A stretch of DNA of 64,000 nt from Punica granatum (lineage: Eukaryota > Streptophyta > Magnoliopsida > Myrtales > Lythraceae): positions 32,954,811 to 33,018,810 of the forward strand of contig NC_045128.1 in assembly GCF_007655135.1 (NCBI RefSeq). Direction: 5' to 3'. Made by a program: the position numbers and the translations under genes. Below the pieces are notes generated by a model. It saw only the letters and a program-made list of their open reading frames with translations. It made no database searches and was not told the DNA's origin. Positions 23,654 through 34,655 of the stretch are shown here, piece after piece; within the stretch, counting starts at the first letter, position 1; each line of letters begins with the position of its first letter.

Positions 23654-26563
23654 TCACCGACTAACAGTTCCACCTTCCGGACGCCAAAAGCCTTTGATGC
23701 CGATGAGAAACTGTTCTTGATGAATTGTCACTCTCCAGAAATGCGAAAGCAAGATCGGCCTAAGCTTCTTAATTGTATCGCCTGTGTCTTGCACCAGAAG
23801 GTACCCGCCCGGTCTCAGTATCCGATCTATCTCCACAATTACTTCTACAATGTCGCACCTGAGGGAATATGAATCGAGATATTGATTTTCAGTAGGAAAA
23901 CAATCATTGATTGAAGAAGTTAGTGACAATAAAAACCAAACGTACCTTTGCGACAGATTTTTGAAGAGAAAACTCGAATGAAGCAGATCGAATGTTCGAG
24001 GGTAGGTGTTGAAAGACTCGCACCAATCGTGATAGACTCCTATCAACCCTCTGTCATATATTACGGACAGAGTGTCTTGCATCTCTATCGGGACCACGTT
24101 CATTACCCATATCGGCATATCAATGAGTGCCACTGCAAATCTGTCAGAAGAAACATGCCATAGGAGCTTGGAAGTCAATTAAATTTCCTTCAATCATAAT
24201 AAGAAAGTCCAGTTTGTTCATCAACAAAAAATTAGGGACCGATTTTCATCTTTAAAATGAAAACACGTCTATTCAAAGGCACTTGCTATTTTAGTATTTG
24301 CCATCTTCCAGGAAAAGGAAAATATAAGAGTGGGACAGTTCTTCAGAACCGAGCAGACCCTCGACAGTGTAAAATTTCACAGCATGGGCACGGATAAGAG
24401 AGCAATTAATGCATAATTCAATGAGGCACCTGATAGTGAATAACACGAAAGTTTCTGTTCTTACCCTCCATAACCAGCATTCATGTCCATCACATTTCTC
24501 ACGTTCGTCCAATTTATACCTATGCCCTCCGAGTACACGTCTGATATGAGGGAGGACCAATGCTTAGTGTCCTCTCGAAACAATTGCTCGGCCTCAAATC
24601 CACTTGACAGGCTGAGAGGCCTACTCTTGAGCCTATCCGGCCATGGAGTCGGCCACTTCGTATCAACTGGAAGCCTTGAGATACAACCACTCAGAGGCAC
24701 ATACCTATCCATAGACAAAAGTGGAAAATTCTTTACGTTGAGTTGTGAATAATTGAGCCGAAGTGAAGGCAACTTGCAGTATAAAAGTACCATGAATTGT
24801 TAGGTTGGCCTTGGTTTTCACAAAGAGGCGGGTTTCTCTCTTGGCGGGTTTCATAGCAGGAATATGACACGGGCTTCTGATATATGACGAGCCCGACCCC
24901 AGAAGAATCAACCGCCATAGCCACCACTTCCCAGCACATAGACTTGGTTAATGCAACCATTGCTGCAAAAATATGACAGTCAGAACGGCTGATTACACTA
25001 ATAACAGCAATGAATTTTCTAAATTATTATTGCCAAATTAAAGAGGGGAATTTTGGGTCACGGACAATTCCAGACACTCTGGTGCTTCTCATCGTTCATA
25101 TAAACCGGTGTAGCAGACCAAATGAAGAACCCTCCGGGCCTCATAATCCTGTTGAGCTCCAACAAGGGCTTCCCACCTATACATTTTCCCGGAGACTGTC
25201 ACAGTAAATCCTTCAAAACTTACTGAAAAGTCTTACGAGGAAAAACACAAACAAAAAGATCGAGAATTTACCGCTTGCATCCCAATGGACCCTGCATCTC
25301 GCACAGTGAATCAGGTCAAATGCGTTATCAGGGAAAACCAGTTTCTGGGTCCCAATAACTGAGAGAGTAGCAGGGATCCCTCGCTCCAGAGCAAACTGAA
25401 TCTGAGCTTCGTGTTCATCCTTTGGCGCGAAGGACATCGTGATAACATCCCTATCGAGCAGAGCACCCCCAAAGCTCGCAACCCCACAGCCGACATCTAA
25501 AACCACTCTGACATGCTTTCCCCATTCTATGACTGGTAGAGTCTGTCAGTAGAACAGTTCAGTGACAAGATCGATATAGCATGCCAAATTGCCAATGCCA
25601 TAATGTACCAACAACACTTGCCAATGGTAAATATGGTGCATACCTTCTCTATTAGCTCGATGTACTTGGAAACTCCGTATTTGAACTGTGTTCCTCCTCC
25701 AGGAAAGACTAAATAATCGCCCTTTTTTTGCACCCAATTCTGATCCTTCTTGTACTCCACGAGCTTCGGGTGAGGAACATTATCGTACCATATCTGCAAA
25801 AGAGATCAAAAAAGGATTTAACCTCAGATGCTGGCATTCCCACATGATATCTCAAATAGTAAATGGATCGTATCCGTATAGTTTCGGAGAGGATCATCAA
25901 AAGCTAATGGCAAAGAGTGTCATTTGCGAACCGACAAATCCATGAAAGGGAAAATGGGGAGCTGGTTATTCAAGAAATAATGATTGAATGAATGACTCAA
26001 TCTTACCAAAGATCTGTAACGAAGCTCACCATGTCCCTGCTCTTAGGCCATGGAACCGGAACCCTGTAACCAGTCGGGAACGGGACCAGGCAGCGGGGGG
26101 CCGGGCTGGGGCAGTGCCGCTCCCTGTGTTCCATGTGCCGCTTGCTCTTGAGCGCCTTGATGGCCTGGTAGTTGTCGAGGCAGGGGATGTAGTCCACCGC
26201 GACCGGGCCCTTACAAAGGCTCCACTTGAACCTCGCGGCCTCGGCCCGAACGAGATCCCGGTCATCATCGGAAGGAGGAGGAGATGCGGCGTTATTGTTT
26301 CCGGGAGGCTGGGGAGGGGACCCGAATGAAGAGGCTACAAGGGGCTGAGGCGGGGAGGAGGAGGAGGTGGAGATGTGGAGATCTTCGGAGGAGGAGAAGA
26401 GTTGGGGGCGGGAGTAGAGACCAAGGGGGCTGGCGAGGCCGGAGAGGGAGAGGAATAGGGTGAGGAAGATGAAGAGGAGGGTGGCGGAGAGGAGGATGAA
26501 GGGGTACTTCCTCTCCTTGATGAGGGATTGCACTGATGATGAAGATGACGACGGGACCGCCAT
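23654..26563 (-). CDS. PMT23-like putative methyltransferase, tandem copy B
   Basis: Second PMT-family gene, in the same orientation. Exons: 26563-26030, 25793-25644, 25542-25272, 25176-25066, 24962-24791, 24704-24465, 24140-23946, 23858-23654, about 625 residues. Exons 2 to 8 have the same lengths as in copy A (150, 271, 111, 172, 240, 195, 205). Only exon 1, coding the membrane anchor (about residues 22-40) and the low-complexity stem, differs in length (534 against 618). It keeps the family residues CRVHWD, DSSGVGLVIYQKP and [13 protein letters not shown], so it looks like the more conserved copy. Its promoter must lie in 26564-27450, which includes T-rich runs near 26655 and 26879. Role as for copy A. 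Confidence 0.92.
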
Positions 26564-26639
26564 TTTTGGTGCTTGGCGTTGAGCTTCCCTTGTCCAATGG
26601 GATCGAACGATAGATCGATCGTGGATCAAGGAAGGCAAA

Positions 26640-27450
26640 AGAAGAAGTTGGAATTTTTTATTTTTTATTTTTTATTTTTTTGGGGGGCGTAGATCCTGGT
26701 TTCAGTTGTGGGGCCCGCCAGGCGGTAATTTTGACCCGGGAGAGCACGAGCGCCTTTGAAATGTCGTTATCTACCGCTTACTTTACGAGAAGGAGGAAGT
26801 GCAGAAAGACTAAAATGACCTTGGCTCTTGTCGGTGAGGCGGGGGCATAAAGGTCAAAAGAGTACCCACCTCGATCTTTTTTCTTTTTTTTTTTTTTTGG
26901 GGCTGAATTAAATTTGGTAATGGGGAAGGGAGAACGGCTTGGTAGTTGGGAGCTGACAACATTTATTAGTACTTTCAATGCTCGACAAGAGAGAAAACAA
27001 GGAAGTGTCTCCCCACTTGCACTTTTCTTCTATTTTTCGGTGACACTCTTTGACTCTACTTGCCGAAACTAATTCCGATTCGGACATCGGCATTATCTTG
27101 ACCATATCCGTAAGGTACTTCCAGTATCCTGCACTATTTTTAAAATGTGGCATGTGATAATGCCGTTTTGACCATCTATGAATTATAAAATCACGGATTC
27201 CCTTGCAGTACAAGCAATACTCGCTTCCAATTCAAGAAGGCATCGCAATATCGACCAGGGATCTCTCTCCTATCAAACTATATCCATCATGGTCATAACC
27301 AATCTCTATGTTCATAAAGGTACCAATGAAACGGAAGTTCACGAGAATGATAAATGATCAACAACTTGTATTGTAGTATCTCAAGCTGGTTTTTATACCA
27401 AACCGCAGAGGACACTCGTCTCGGTATAATTGGAAAAAAACAAAATTACA
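26640..27450. other. Intergenic: promoter side of PMT copy B
   Basis: No gene seen. Notable only for repeated TTTTTTATT runs near 26655-26682 and a T-run near 26879-26899. Confidence 0.5.
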
Positions 27451-27523
27451 AGAAGCTAAGGATGGATGTCAGGGAAAAATTCAGTGAAAATGTAGACCTA
27501 TAGGGCTAAACCACTCCCCAACT

Positions 27524-30161
27524 TTACTCCGTGATTCCATGGCCGGAATTGTCCAGATCAACATCGCCCATACCTGTATCTTCCTCCTCCTCGCTGTCTT
27601 CGTCCCCGCTGACCTCCTCGTTGTCCTGTCGGAGCTTCGCCATGTGCTCAGCGAGCAACTTATCATCCCGTTCACTCACCTACACCAAATAAATCAGAAA
27701 ACCACGAAAAAAAAATTCAAAACTTTGATGCTTGTAGAATAACAAAATTATCTCGGAAACAATCTAGCTGAGCAGAAGTCAAAGATTGACAAGTGAATAA
27801 CAGAGGTACTGACCGCTCTAGGAGCCTCCTTCACCACGAGCTTCCCCTTGTGTTCTTCTATGGCTTCACTACAGGCTGTAATCGCTTTGCTTAAAACTGC
27901 TAACCCTTGCTCCTGTCCAATAGAAGGGGGGAAATTGATGATGCAACAGCCAAAAAGAGCGCAAGAATCGTGCTAAGTTGCACAAGTTCCATAAACATCT
28001 AACATAGAGAACTGCCATTAAAATCAATTTATTCAGGAACAGGCGTTTGAAAGTGAGAGAAGTAAAACAAGGAGAGAAGTCAAGTTCATGAAAGCTTTGA
28101 CGAAGTTGGTTTAATAGAACCACCATTGCATATATGATGCTTGGACAAAAACCGTGTATCAATTCAACATAGAACCATCTAAAAATTCAACTTAGAGGGC
28201 AATACTTGTCTGCAAGGGGGATAACATATTGATATATATGGGGATTGGTCAAGCATCACAAAGGAAATGACTTAATGCTATCACAGAGAAATAGCATAAT
28301 GAGCATGATTTGAGTTCTATGTAAACAGTGTCTAGGGACAGGACGAAATATAATAGAGACAGAGGGTAATTATGTGAGGAAATGCGTTGACCTTATCAAG
28401 AGTTTGAGTAGTTAGGACATATAGTGGAGGCGCAACCAATTTAATTTTCACAGGACAGTCATCATTTCCAGCAGCTTCAGCTTTCCTCATGGCTTCCTGC
28501 AAGTAACAATACCAAAACGAATAAGGCGAAATTGAATTGCCAAATGAAAATGCACAAACTAAATGACTGCCATCTTAGAGAAAGAATCTGTTAAGAAAGC
28601 AAATTATCCAGTTATAATCGTAAGAAGGACCTTGATGTGGAGAACGCCATCAAACTGGAAACACTTCATTTCAATGTCAGCCCTGATCTTCAATGGTTGT
28701 GGTGTCATCCTTCGCCGTATATTCTTCACTAATGCATCTTTGACTTCCTCCGACACAGCTGGTACAACTTTTGTTACCTAATAGATGAACAGCAAAAACT
28801 ACAGTAAGCAATCACTCAAAAATGAGATCTGGCAAAGCACGTGTGAGGAAATTAACCTCTTGTCCATCAGGGCCAATTTCTTGAACTTCACGAGTGAGAG
28901 CATTCAAAACTGAATCAGGATCGGTCACAATGATCTTAAAGGCCTGCACAGAGCAATAGTATTTTATATCAGTCTCGTATTATATACCGCAAGCTACAAG
29001 CATCCCCTGGTATGACCCAGTTCTCACCTCAAATGCATGACCATACTTCCGATACAAGGGCCACCCAATATTGATGTACAATTCCTGCAACAATATCCCA
29101 ATTCTGCTTAGGCAACACAATTGTAAATTAGAACCTGAACACCACATAACCAGAGCAGTAACATTCAACACACAATTAAAGTTGGTAAAATTCAATCGGC
29201 GGAACGTCAGCCAATAAAAGATTTCCTTGGTAAAGTAGCTCCCGGTGGATAGGATAAGAGCAAATGAAGCCCACGCAAAAACAGAAATCAAATCTCCTAT
29301 AAACAGGTATGTCAATCTTGAAAGACCGCTGATCCATATGAAAGATAGAAGCAATCTCCACTCTTGAGGCCCGATACTGAGCATCTCCTGACCACGAAAA
29401 GGTTTCGATTATAACTATGAATGTCTAACTTGAATATTCACCACCATCATCAACCACGACTGCAGAAACACACGGTAGAGCCATAAGTATCTCTGCTTCA
29501 AACATCTCAAAGTCCCCCGTATCCAAGGCTCGAATAAAATTTTACCTCACCGCACAACCAAATTATACCAAACAAGCAACAAATGACCTTAAATTATAGT
29601 TCCTCGGAACACATAAAATCCCGACAAAATGTTTCCTAATCATCTACCAGGCACTCTATAGTCCCAGCATCCAACACCAGGCGTACTTTTTGCAGTGGGC
29701 GATTCATTATCAATACACCAAACGATGCTATATTGAATCCCAAAATCCTGACACCAGTAGATAGGAATCAAACAGACCTCGAGATCGATTCCGAGAGTCT
29801 CGGCAACGTGGCGCATGATGGAGTGCACGAGCTTGCTCTTGTTGTACCTCTCCTCGCAGGCCTGAATATCCTCCTCCGACACCCTGCGCTTGCTGAGATC
29901 GATGTACCCCTTCTCCTTGTCGACCCTCAGCACCATCACGGGCTCGATGCGGCCGACCTTGATGAGGCTGCTGACGGACCGGATCCGGCGGCGGGAGAGC
30001 TCGGAGAACAGGATCATACCCTCGATGTTGTTGTACTCGAGGAGGGAGACGTAGGCGCCCATGTCGGCAATGTTTTTGACCTGTATCATGACGGCCATAT
30101 CCACCTCCGGGTACTTCGCTTCGTACATGCGGCACTCGAGGTTTGGAGAGTGAGACGCCAT
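27524..30161 (-). CDS. Eukaryotic translation initiation factor 2 subunit alpha
   Basis: Alpha subunit of eIF2, which delivers initiator Met-tRNA to the 40S ribosome; cytosolic. Seven exons, all in phase 0: 30161-29778, 29084-29028, 28943-28857, 28777-28631, 28496-28392, 27912-27814, 27679-27524, giving 344 residues, the normal plant length. The N-terminal S1 domain carries the ELSRRRIRS loop; its serine (residue 56 here, the classical Ser51) is the GCN2 phosphorylation site, so stress control is expected to be retained. The helical and alpha-beta domains follow, with LYRKYGHAFE and PLKIRADIEMKCFQFDGVLHIKEAMR-type sequence. The tail is acidic (GDEDSEEEEDTG). The ATG at 30161 (MASHSPNLECRMYE) is the family start; the upstream in-frame extension is untranslated leader. 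Confidence 0.96.
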
Positions 30162-30329
30162 GGTGACGGAGCTTTTCCTCTTCTCGGGGAAGGAACGGTG
30201 TCTCCGATGGCAGGGGCTAGGGTTTTGAACAGAGGTTTCTAGGAGCGAGGGAAACGGAAGGGCAAACGCGATGGAGAATTTGTTCTCTGCTGATTTTGCC
30301 TCCTTTCTCTGAGTTTCCGACAAAGTGCA

Positions 30330-31655
30330 ATGTGGTCCCTGAACTTACTATGGAAATAACATTTGGCCCCCTAAAGTAATTGAACTAGATATCCATTCCT
30401 TATATTTGATATTTAATCAGCTCGTGCTAGCAATGCTTGGCCCAACCCGCAGCCACCACAGCCTCTCACCAACTCACACTGGAGAACTGGTTGATGGTGG
30501 CTAATTAGCTCACTTTTGCGACCACTGGCAATAGCCATGGTGGAGCTGTTAGGGGAAGAGAGTCTTCGATATCAATATGGTAAGAATAAGCCACATGAGA
30601 GCCTTCGCATTGCCCAGATAAGGAAGCCTTCGTATGAATGTGACTCCTTCTCGATCCAACCCGTCATGAGATCTATCACTCGGAATCAACCGTGAATCAG
30701 AAGCCTCTCTCTCCCTTAGATCTCGCATTGTGGTAGTCGTGGCGACTAAGGCATTGCATCACTCTCCCGTTAAATATGTAATTCTTGTTCCAAAGACCAA
30801 ACTTCCAGTGTGCTATAAGACTATTGCCACTTGCAAGGCCAACACTTTGAGCCATTTAAGTACAGAGAAAGATGATACATATAATCTTTAGAGACAAAAG
30901 AAGGTTGTCTTCTCTAATGTCTTTTACGTGCAACATATTGAAATCATACGATTAAGATTGATAAAGACAAGTAAATCATTATCATGAAATTAATATCGGC
31001 TCGATCAGAGATTACCCAGTTGATTTAAGTGGTTGTATCCAAGAATTCCTGGGGTCTACCCATACAAAATAAATATACTTCGACATTTGAAATGTTCCAT
31101 GATCTTCGCGTGTCTTAAAAAGCTCTAACCATTACGTACAACTTATATTATCCCATGCCATATGATAATCGTACATACATCATCAATGTTGATAAGATCC
31201 ATACATACATAGCATTCTAGTGTCTTCTCAGTTAAAATTCCCAAAGCTAAGCAAGAGAGCCAATAAAAAGCAACAAAAAGAGCAAAGCATTGGCCACCAT
31301 AAAAGAAAGCACCAAACCATGAACTGCAACTAAAGCAAAGGCCAAAAACCAAAAAATGAAGCCTACAATTATATATACTCGGCATGATCATCGAGAGAAA
31401 TCTGAATTCACACTGTCGGGACAAGAAGGATTAATCGATGTCACGATATATAGTTCTTCAGTCGTACGTACTCTCGTTTAATGCAATCTTAATTAGCAAT
31501 CTTTTTTTTAAGCAAGTGATGAACATAGGACGATACTTTTGACTCTATTTTACATGCTTTCCACGCTTCTCTCTATCCCTTTCTTTGCATCCTTCCTTCT
31601 CCTTTAAGTCTCACTCCATGATCAATCCCCAGCACTGATCATCTCCACACAGAGA
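30330..31655. other. Intergenic between divergent eIF2-alpha and MCA-like gene
   Basis: Holds both upstream regions. No open frame with recognisable features was found. Confidence 0.5.
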
Positions 31656-31661
31656 GTTCAT

Positions 31662-33803
31662 ATGGCAGCGGTGACTGTGACATCCTCCGGCACACGTGCT
31701 TTAGTCTTGGAACTGGCGGAGCTGATATAGTCTGCTGCAAGAACCGCCATCTCCCATCCGTGGAGCTGTGGGCAGTTGGCGAAGCACAAGGCATTAGTGG
31801 GGGAGCTCCTGATAAGGTTGGTGGCAACGGACCTGGCGAGGCTGCCGGAGACAAGGGTGGAGATGGGCAAGCTGGAGGATGCACTGAGGAGGGCGGCGGA
31901 GCTGGTGGTGAGTTACGGCGAGAAGAGCTACCTTTACATGGTGGCCATTGGGTGGGACGCCGTGTATCAGTTCCGGCAGCTACATGCAGATATTGACAGC
32001 TGCACGAAGGTCGTTGGTGCCAATCAGTTAGTGGAGGAGTTTCGAATGGAGGTATAGTAAATTTTGAAATCCAAGTAGCAGAGCTAAGCTACTTTAATGA
32101 CCAAGAAAAAACAAATTCGAGAGAAAATGAATGACGTGACCAAAAAAATTCAATAATAGTGTTAAGTTTTATTTTTTGTTGTATGAACACTATGTCTGGT
32201 CCAAAATAAAATACACGAATGTATCATGTTCGGTTATATAATACAGCACAAGTTGGTTTCATTGGTTGTTTAATTAATAATCTATCGATCGATCTCTTCC
32301 CCCGAATCTTCCTAGTACTTGGCATGATTCAGATAGAAAGTGATGACCAATTAAAATCTATTTTATAAAGTTAATTAAAGGGTAAACTTCCAGTTCTTTC
32401 TGTTGTTACTTTAATGTTTAGCGAGATCAGAAGTTAGGCCGCACTTTTAATATGCTATATTATTAAAGAGTCAATAATTTATAAAATTAAAAAAAAAAGC
32501 TTGAGCACATTGGCTCCGTTTCATTTTTGGCACGTTTTTTACATACATTATTATTCTCGAAAATTTCGAATCCTCAGCACTTGAAGGAGGCATTGAAGGC
32601 GATCGAGGCAGATAACAGGGAGTACTCGCTCAATGATATGGCAATCCTCAAGCTCGACAGGACTAGAGAGGACGCCGATGCTGTGGAGAATGCGCTCTCC
32701 CGGGCTTACCCGGACCTGAGCCTCTGGGATGCTCTAGAGGCGGAAAGGTCCAAGCTGCAGATTGAGCACTCAAGGTCAGAGGATGCAGGGCGCCGCCGCC
32801 TTATCGAGCACCTAATTGGAGTCACGGATAGTGCAACCAATGATCGGCCGAGCAGGAAGGTCAAGAAGCTCTTGGTGAATGAGCTAGCATACGTTATATC
32901 AGGATAAGAGTTTAAGGGATTCAGTTTCAAATTAAGAATAAAAACCCGAGGCATGAAACATTTGAATTTCAGGTTTGGATTCTTTCTTTTTCTGTTAGGT
33001 ATATAAGCAATGTGAATGCCATGAATGAGGGCATCAGCTGGAAGGTGGTGGAAGCTCACGGAGGAGATGAGTGGCAGGTGGATCTTTTCGACTGTTGCGC
33101 CGAGCCCTGCTTAAGTGAGTATATCAGATTAAATACACTTAAAACGAATAGCAACCATCAATCTCGACTAACGTATACACACACTGCCCATTTGCTGCAG
33201 GCTTAAAGGCATGCATTTATCCATGTGGCCTGTTCTCTTGAATAGCCAACGCAGTGTCAAGAGGAAAAATCTGTAAGTTCGAAGATCAACCATTCGATTA
33301 AGCATGCAGTGTACTATCCATCTGCTAATCTCATGTTTTTCGCATAACAGCACGAGAAGCTGCAGTCACTGGCCTGTTGGCCTACTCCCTCTTCTGCGGC
33401 TGCTGCCGTTACAGCTGCTGTGCGAGAAGGAAGCTCAGAAAGCTCTTCAACATAGAGGTACTAACCTAAAGTAGTAGTTGGGTAAATCATGATTACATAC
33501 TGAGGTCGCGATTTCCAGGTCGATTGAGAAACACAGGAAGATGAGGAAGAATCTGAAGTGGCACTATCTCTCTTTGCAGGGAGGAGCTTGCGATGACTTC
33601 ACAACCCACCTCATGTGCTTCTGCTGTGCTCTAGTTCAGGAGTGGCGAGAGCTCGAGCTCAGGGACTTCGAAGGTACTTAAGTCATTTAAACAAGAAGCC
33701 CCGGCTGCGGCATTTTCGACTTCTAATTCGAGATTCTCTCTTCTTTGCAGAATGCCAAAGCAGAAAAATGATTCCCCCGCCGTACCAATACATGAAGCCC
33801 TGA
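31662..33803 (+). pseudogene. MCA/PLAC8-family gene with premature stops
   Basis: Related to MID1-COMPLEMENTING ACTIVITY proteins (plasma-membrane calcium-influx, mechanosensing). Exons: 31662-32051, 32578-about 32874, about 33000-33114, 33201-33272, 33351-33457, 33580-33673, 33751-33803. Conserved parts are YLYMVAIGWDAVYQF, LKAIEADNREYSLND, a PLAC8 domain (DEWQVDLFDCCAEP, CIYPCG, CARRKLRKLFNIE, MCFCCALVQEWRELE) and the end PPPYQYMKP. Codon 23 is TAG (31728-31730) within an otherwise conserved stretch (LAELI-stop-SAARTA). A TGA (33239-33241) interrupts the PLAC8 domain (GLFS-stop-IANAV). I found no splice pair joining exons 2 and 3 in phase, suggesting an indel. Most residues still look conserved, so the decay is recent, or these are sequence errors. 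Confidence 0.75.
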
Positions 33804-33849
33804 AATGAACTCTCCAAGTGATGTATCACCCCGAGCAGAACATCAGAGA

Positions 33850-34640
33850 TACACGCATATATAAATATACTAGTGTACACGTGTGTGTGTAAAACTAGAA
33901 GTGCGTCTATGCATGTACAAAAGTAGAAGCGTGTGCATACATGTAAAGAGGGATTGGCCGGTATCAAGAGCTCGCCGTCCTTGCAGGGTAATCCACATTC
34001 CCTCTTTGTTCGAGCTGTAAAGGGCAAAGGACTGATACCGTGGAAAGTATTTGCCATCAGGTCTCAAACCATCGGTCATCCTACTGCATTTGCCAACATC
34101 ACGATGATCGGCAAGAGTGGTGGAGTCGCAGGGGACCCAGTTCAATACTAAGAAATGCTTTATAGATTTAGCCCATAGAGCACTTTTTCAGCCAAACAAA
34201 CAGAGGAACTCGTTTTCCTGTAATTCCATCGAACAGGCTGGAGCTTGTCTCCAACAGTAATTACAAAAACAGTAGAGCCAAAATTGGAATTAATTGATTA
34301 ACGCTATAGATCATTCCAGTCATGGCATTTACATCCCTACAAAGCTGACCCAAAAATGGGGGAGTACAAATTAAATTTCCTCACCAAACTAGCGAAATCT
34401 GCTCTCTCGACAGTTTAGCACTTGATTATGGAACCTGACTGCACAGCAGCGAAAGAATATGACCAATCCAAACATGAGAGACAACCAGAAAAATTCCAGC
34501 TGCAAAATCCCTCGGTGCTCAGTAAGCCACAAATCTTTTCCTGAACTCGGTACAAGCTGCAGCTATAAGTCAAGTGAAGTGAAAGTTACAACAGTAGCAC
34601 CTGCAACCTGAGAGAATGAAACCTTTTCTTTCCCTCATTG
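33850..34640. other. Intergenic between MCA-like gene and MINPP 3' end
   Basis: The two genes converge here, so this should contain both 3' untranslated regions. No further gene is supported. Confidence 0.5.
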
Positions 34641-34655
34641 AAATCAGTTAGCAAA

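Noticed and set aside
31671..31730. A very short intron (GTGACT to ATATAG) that would remove the first stop of the MCA-like gene
   Set aside because: It would be about 60 bases, at the lower limit for plant introns, and would delete sequence that still aligns with the family N-terminus on both sides of the TAG. A nonsense mutation explains it better.
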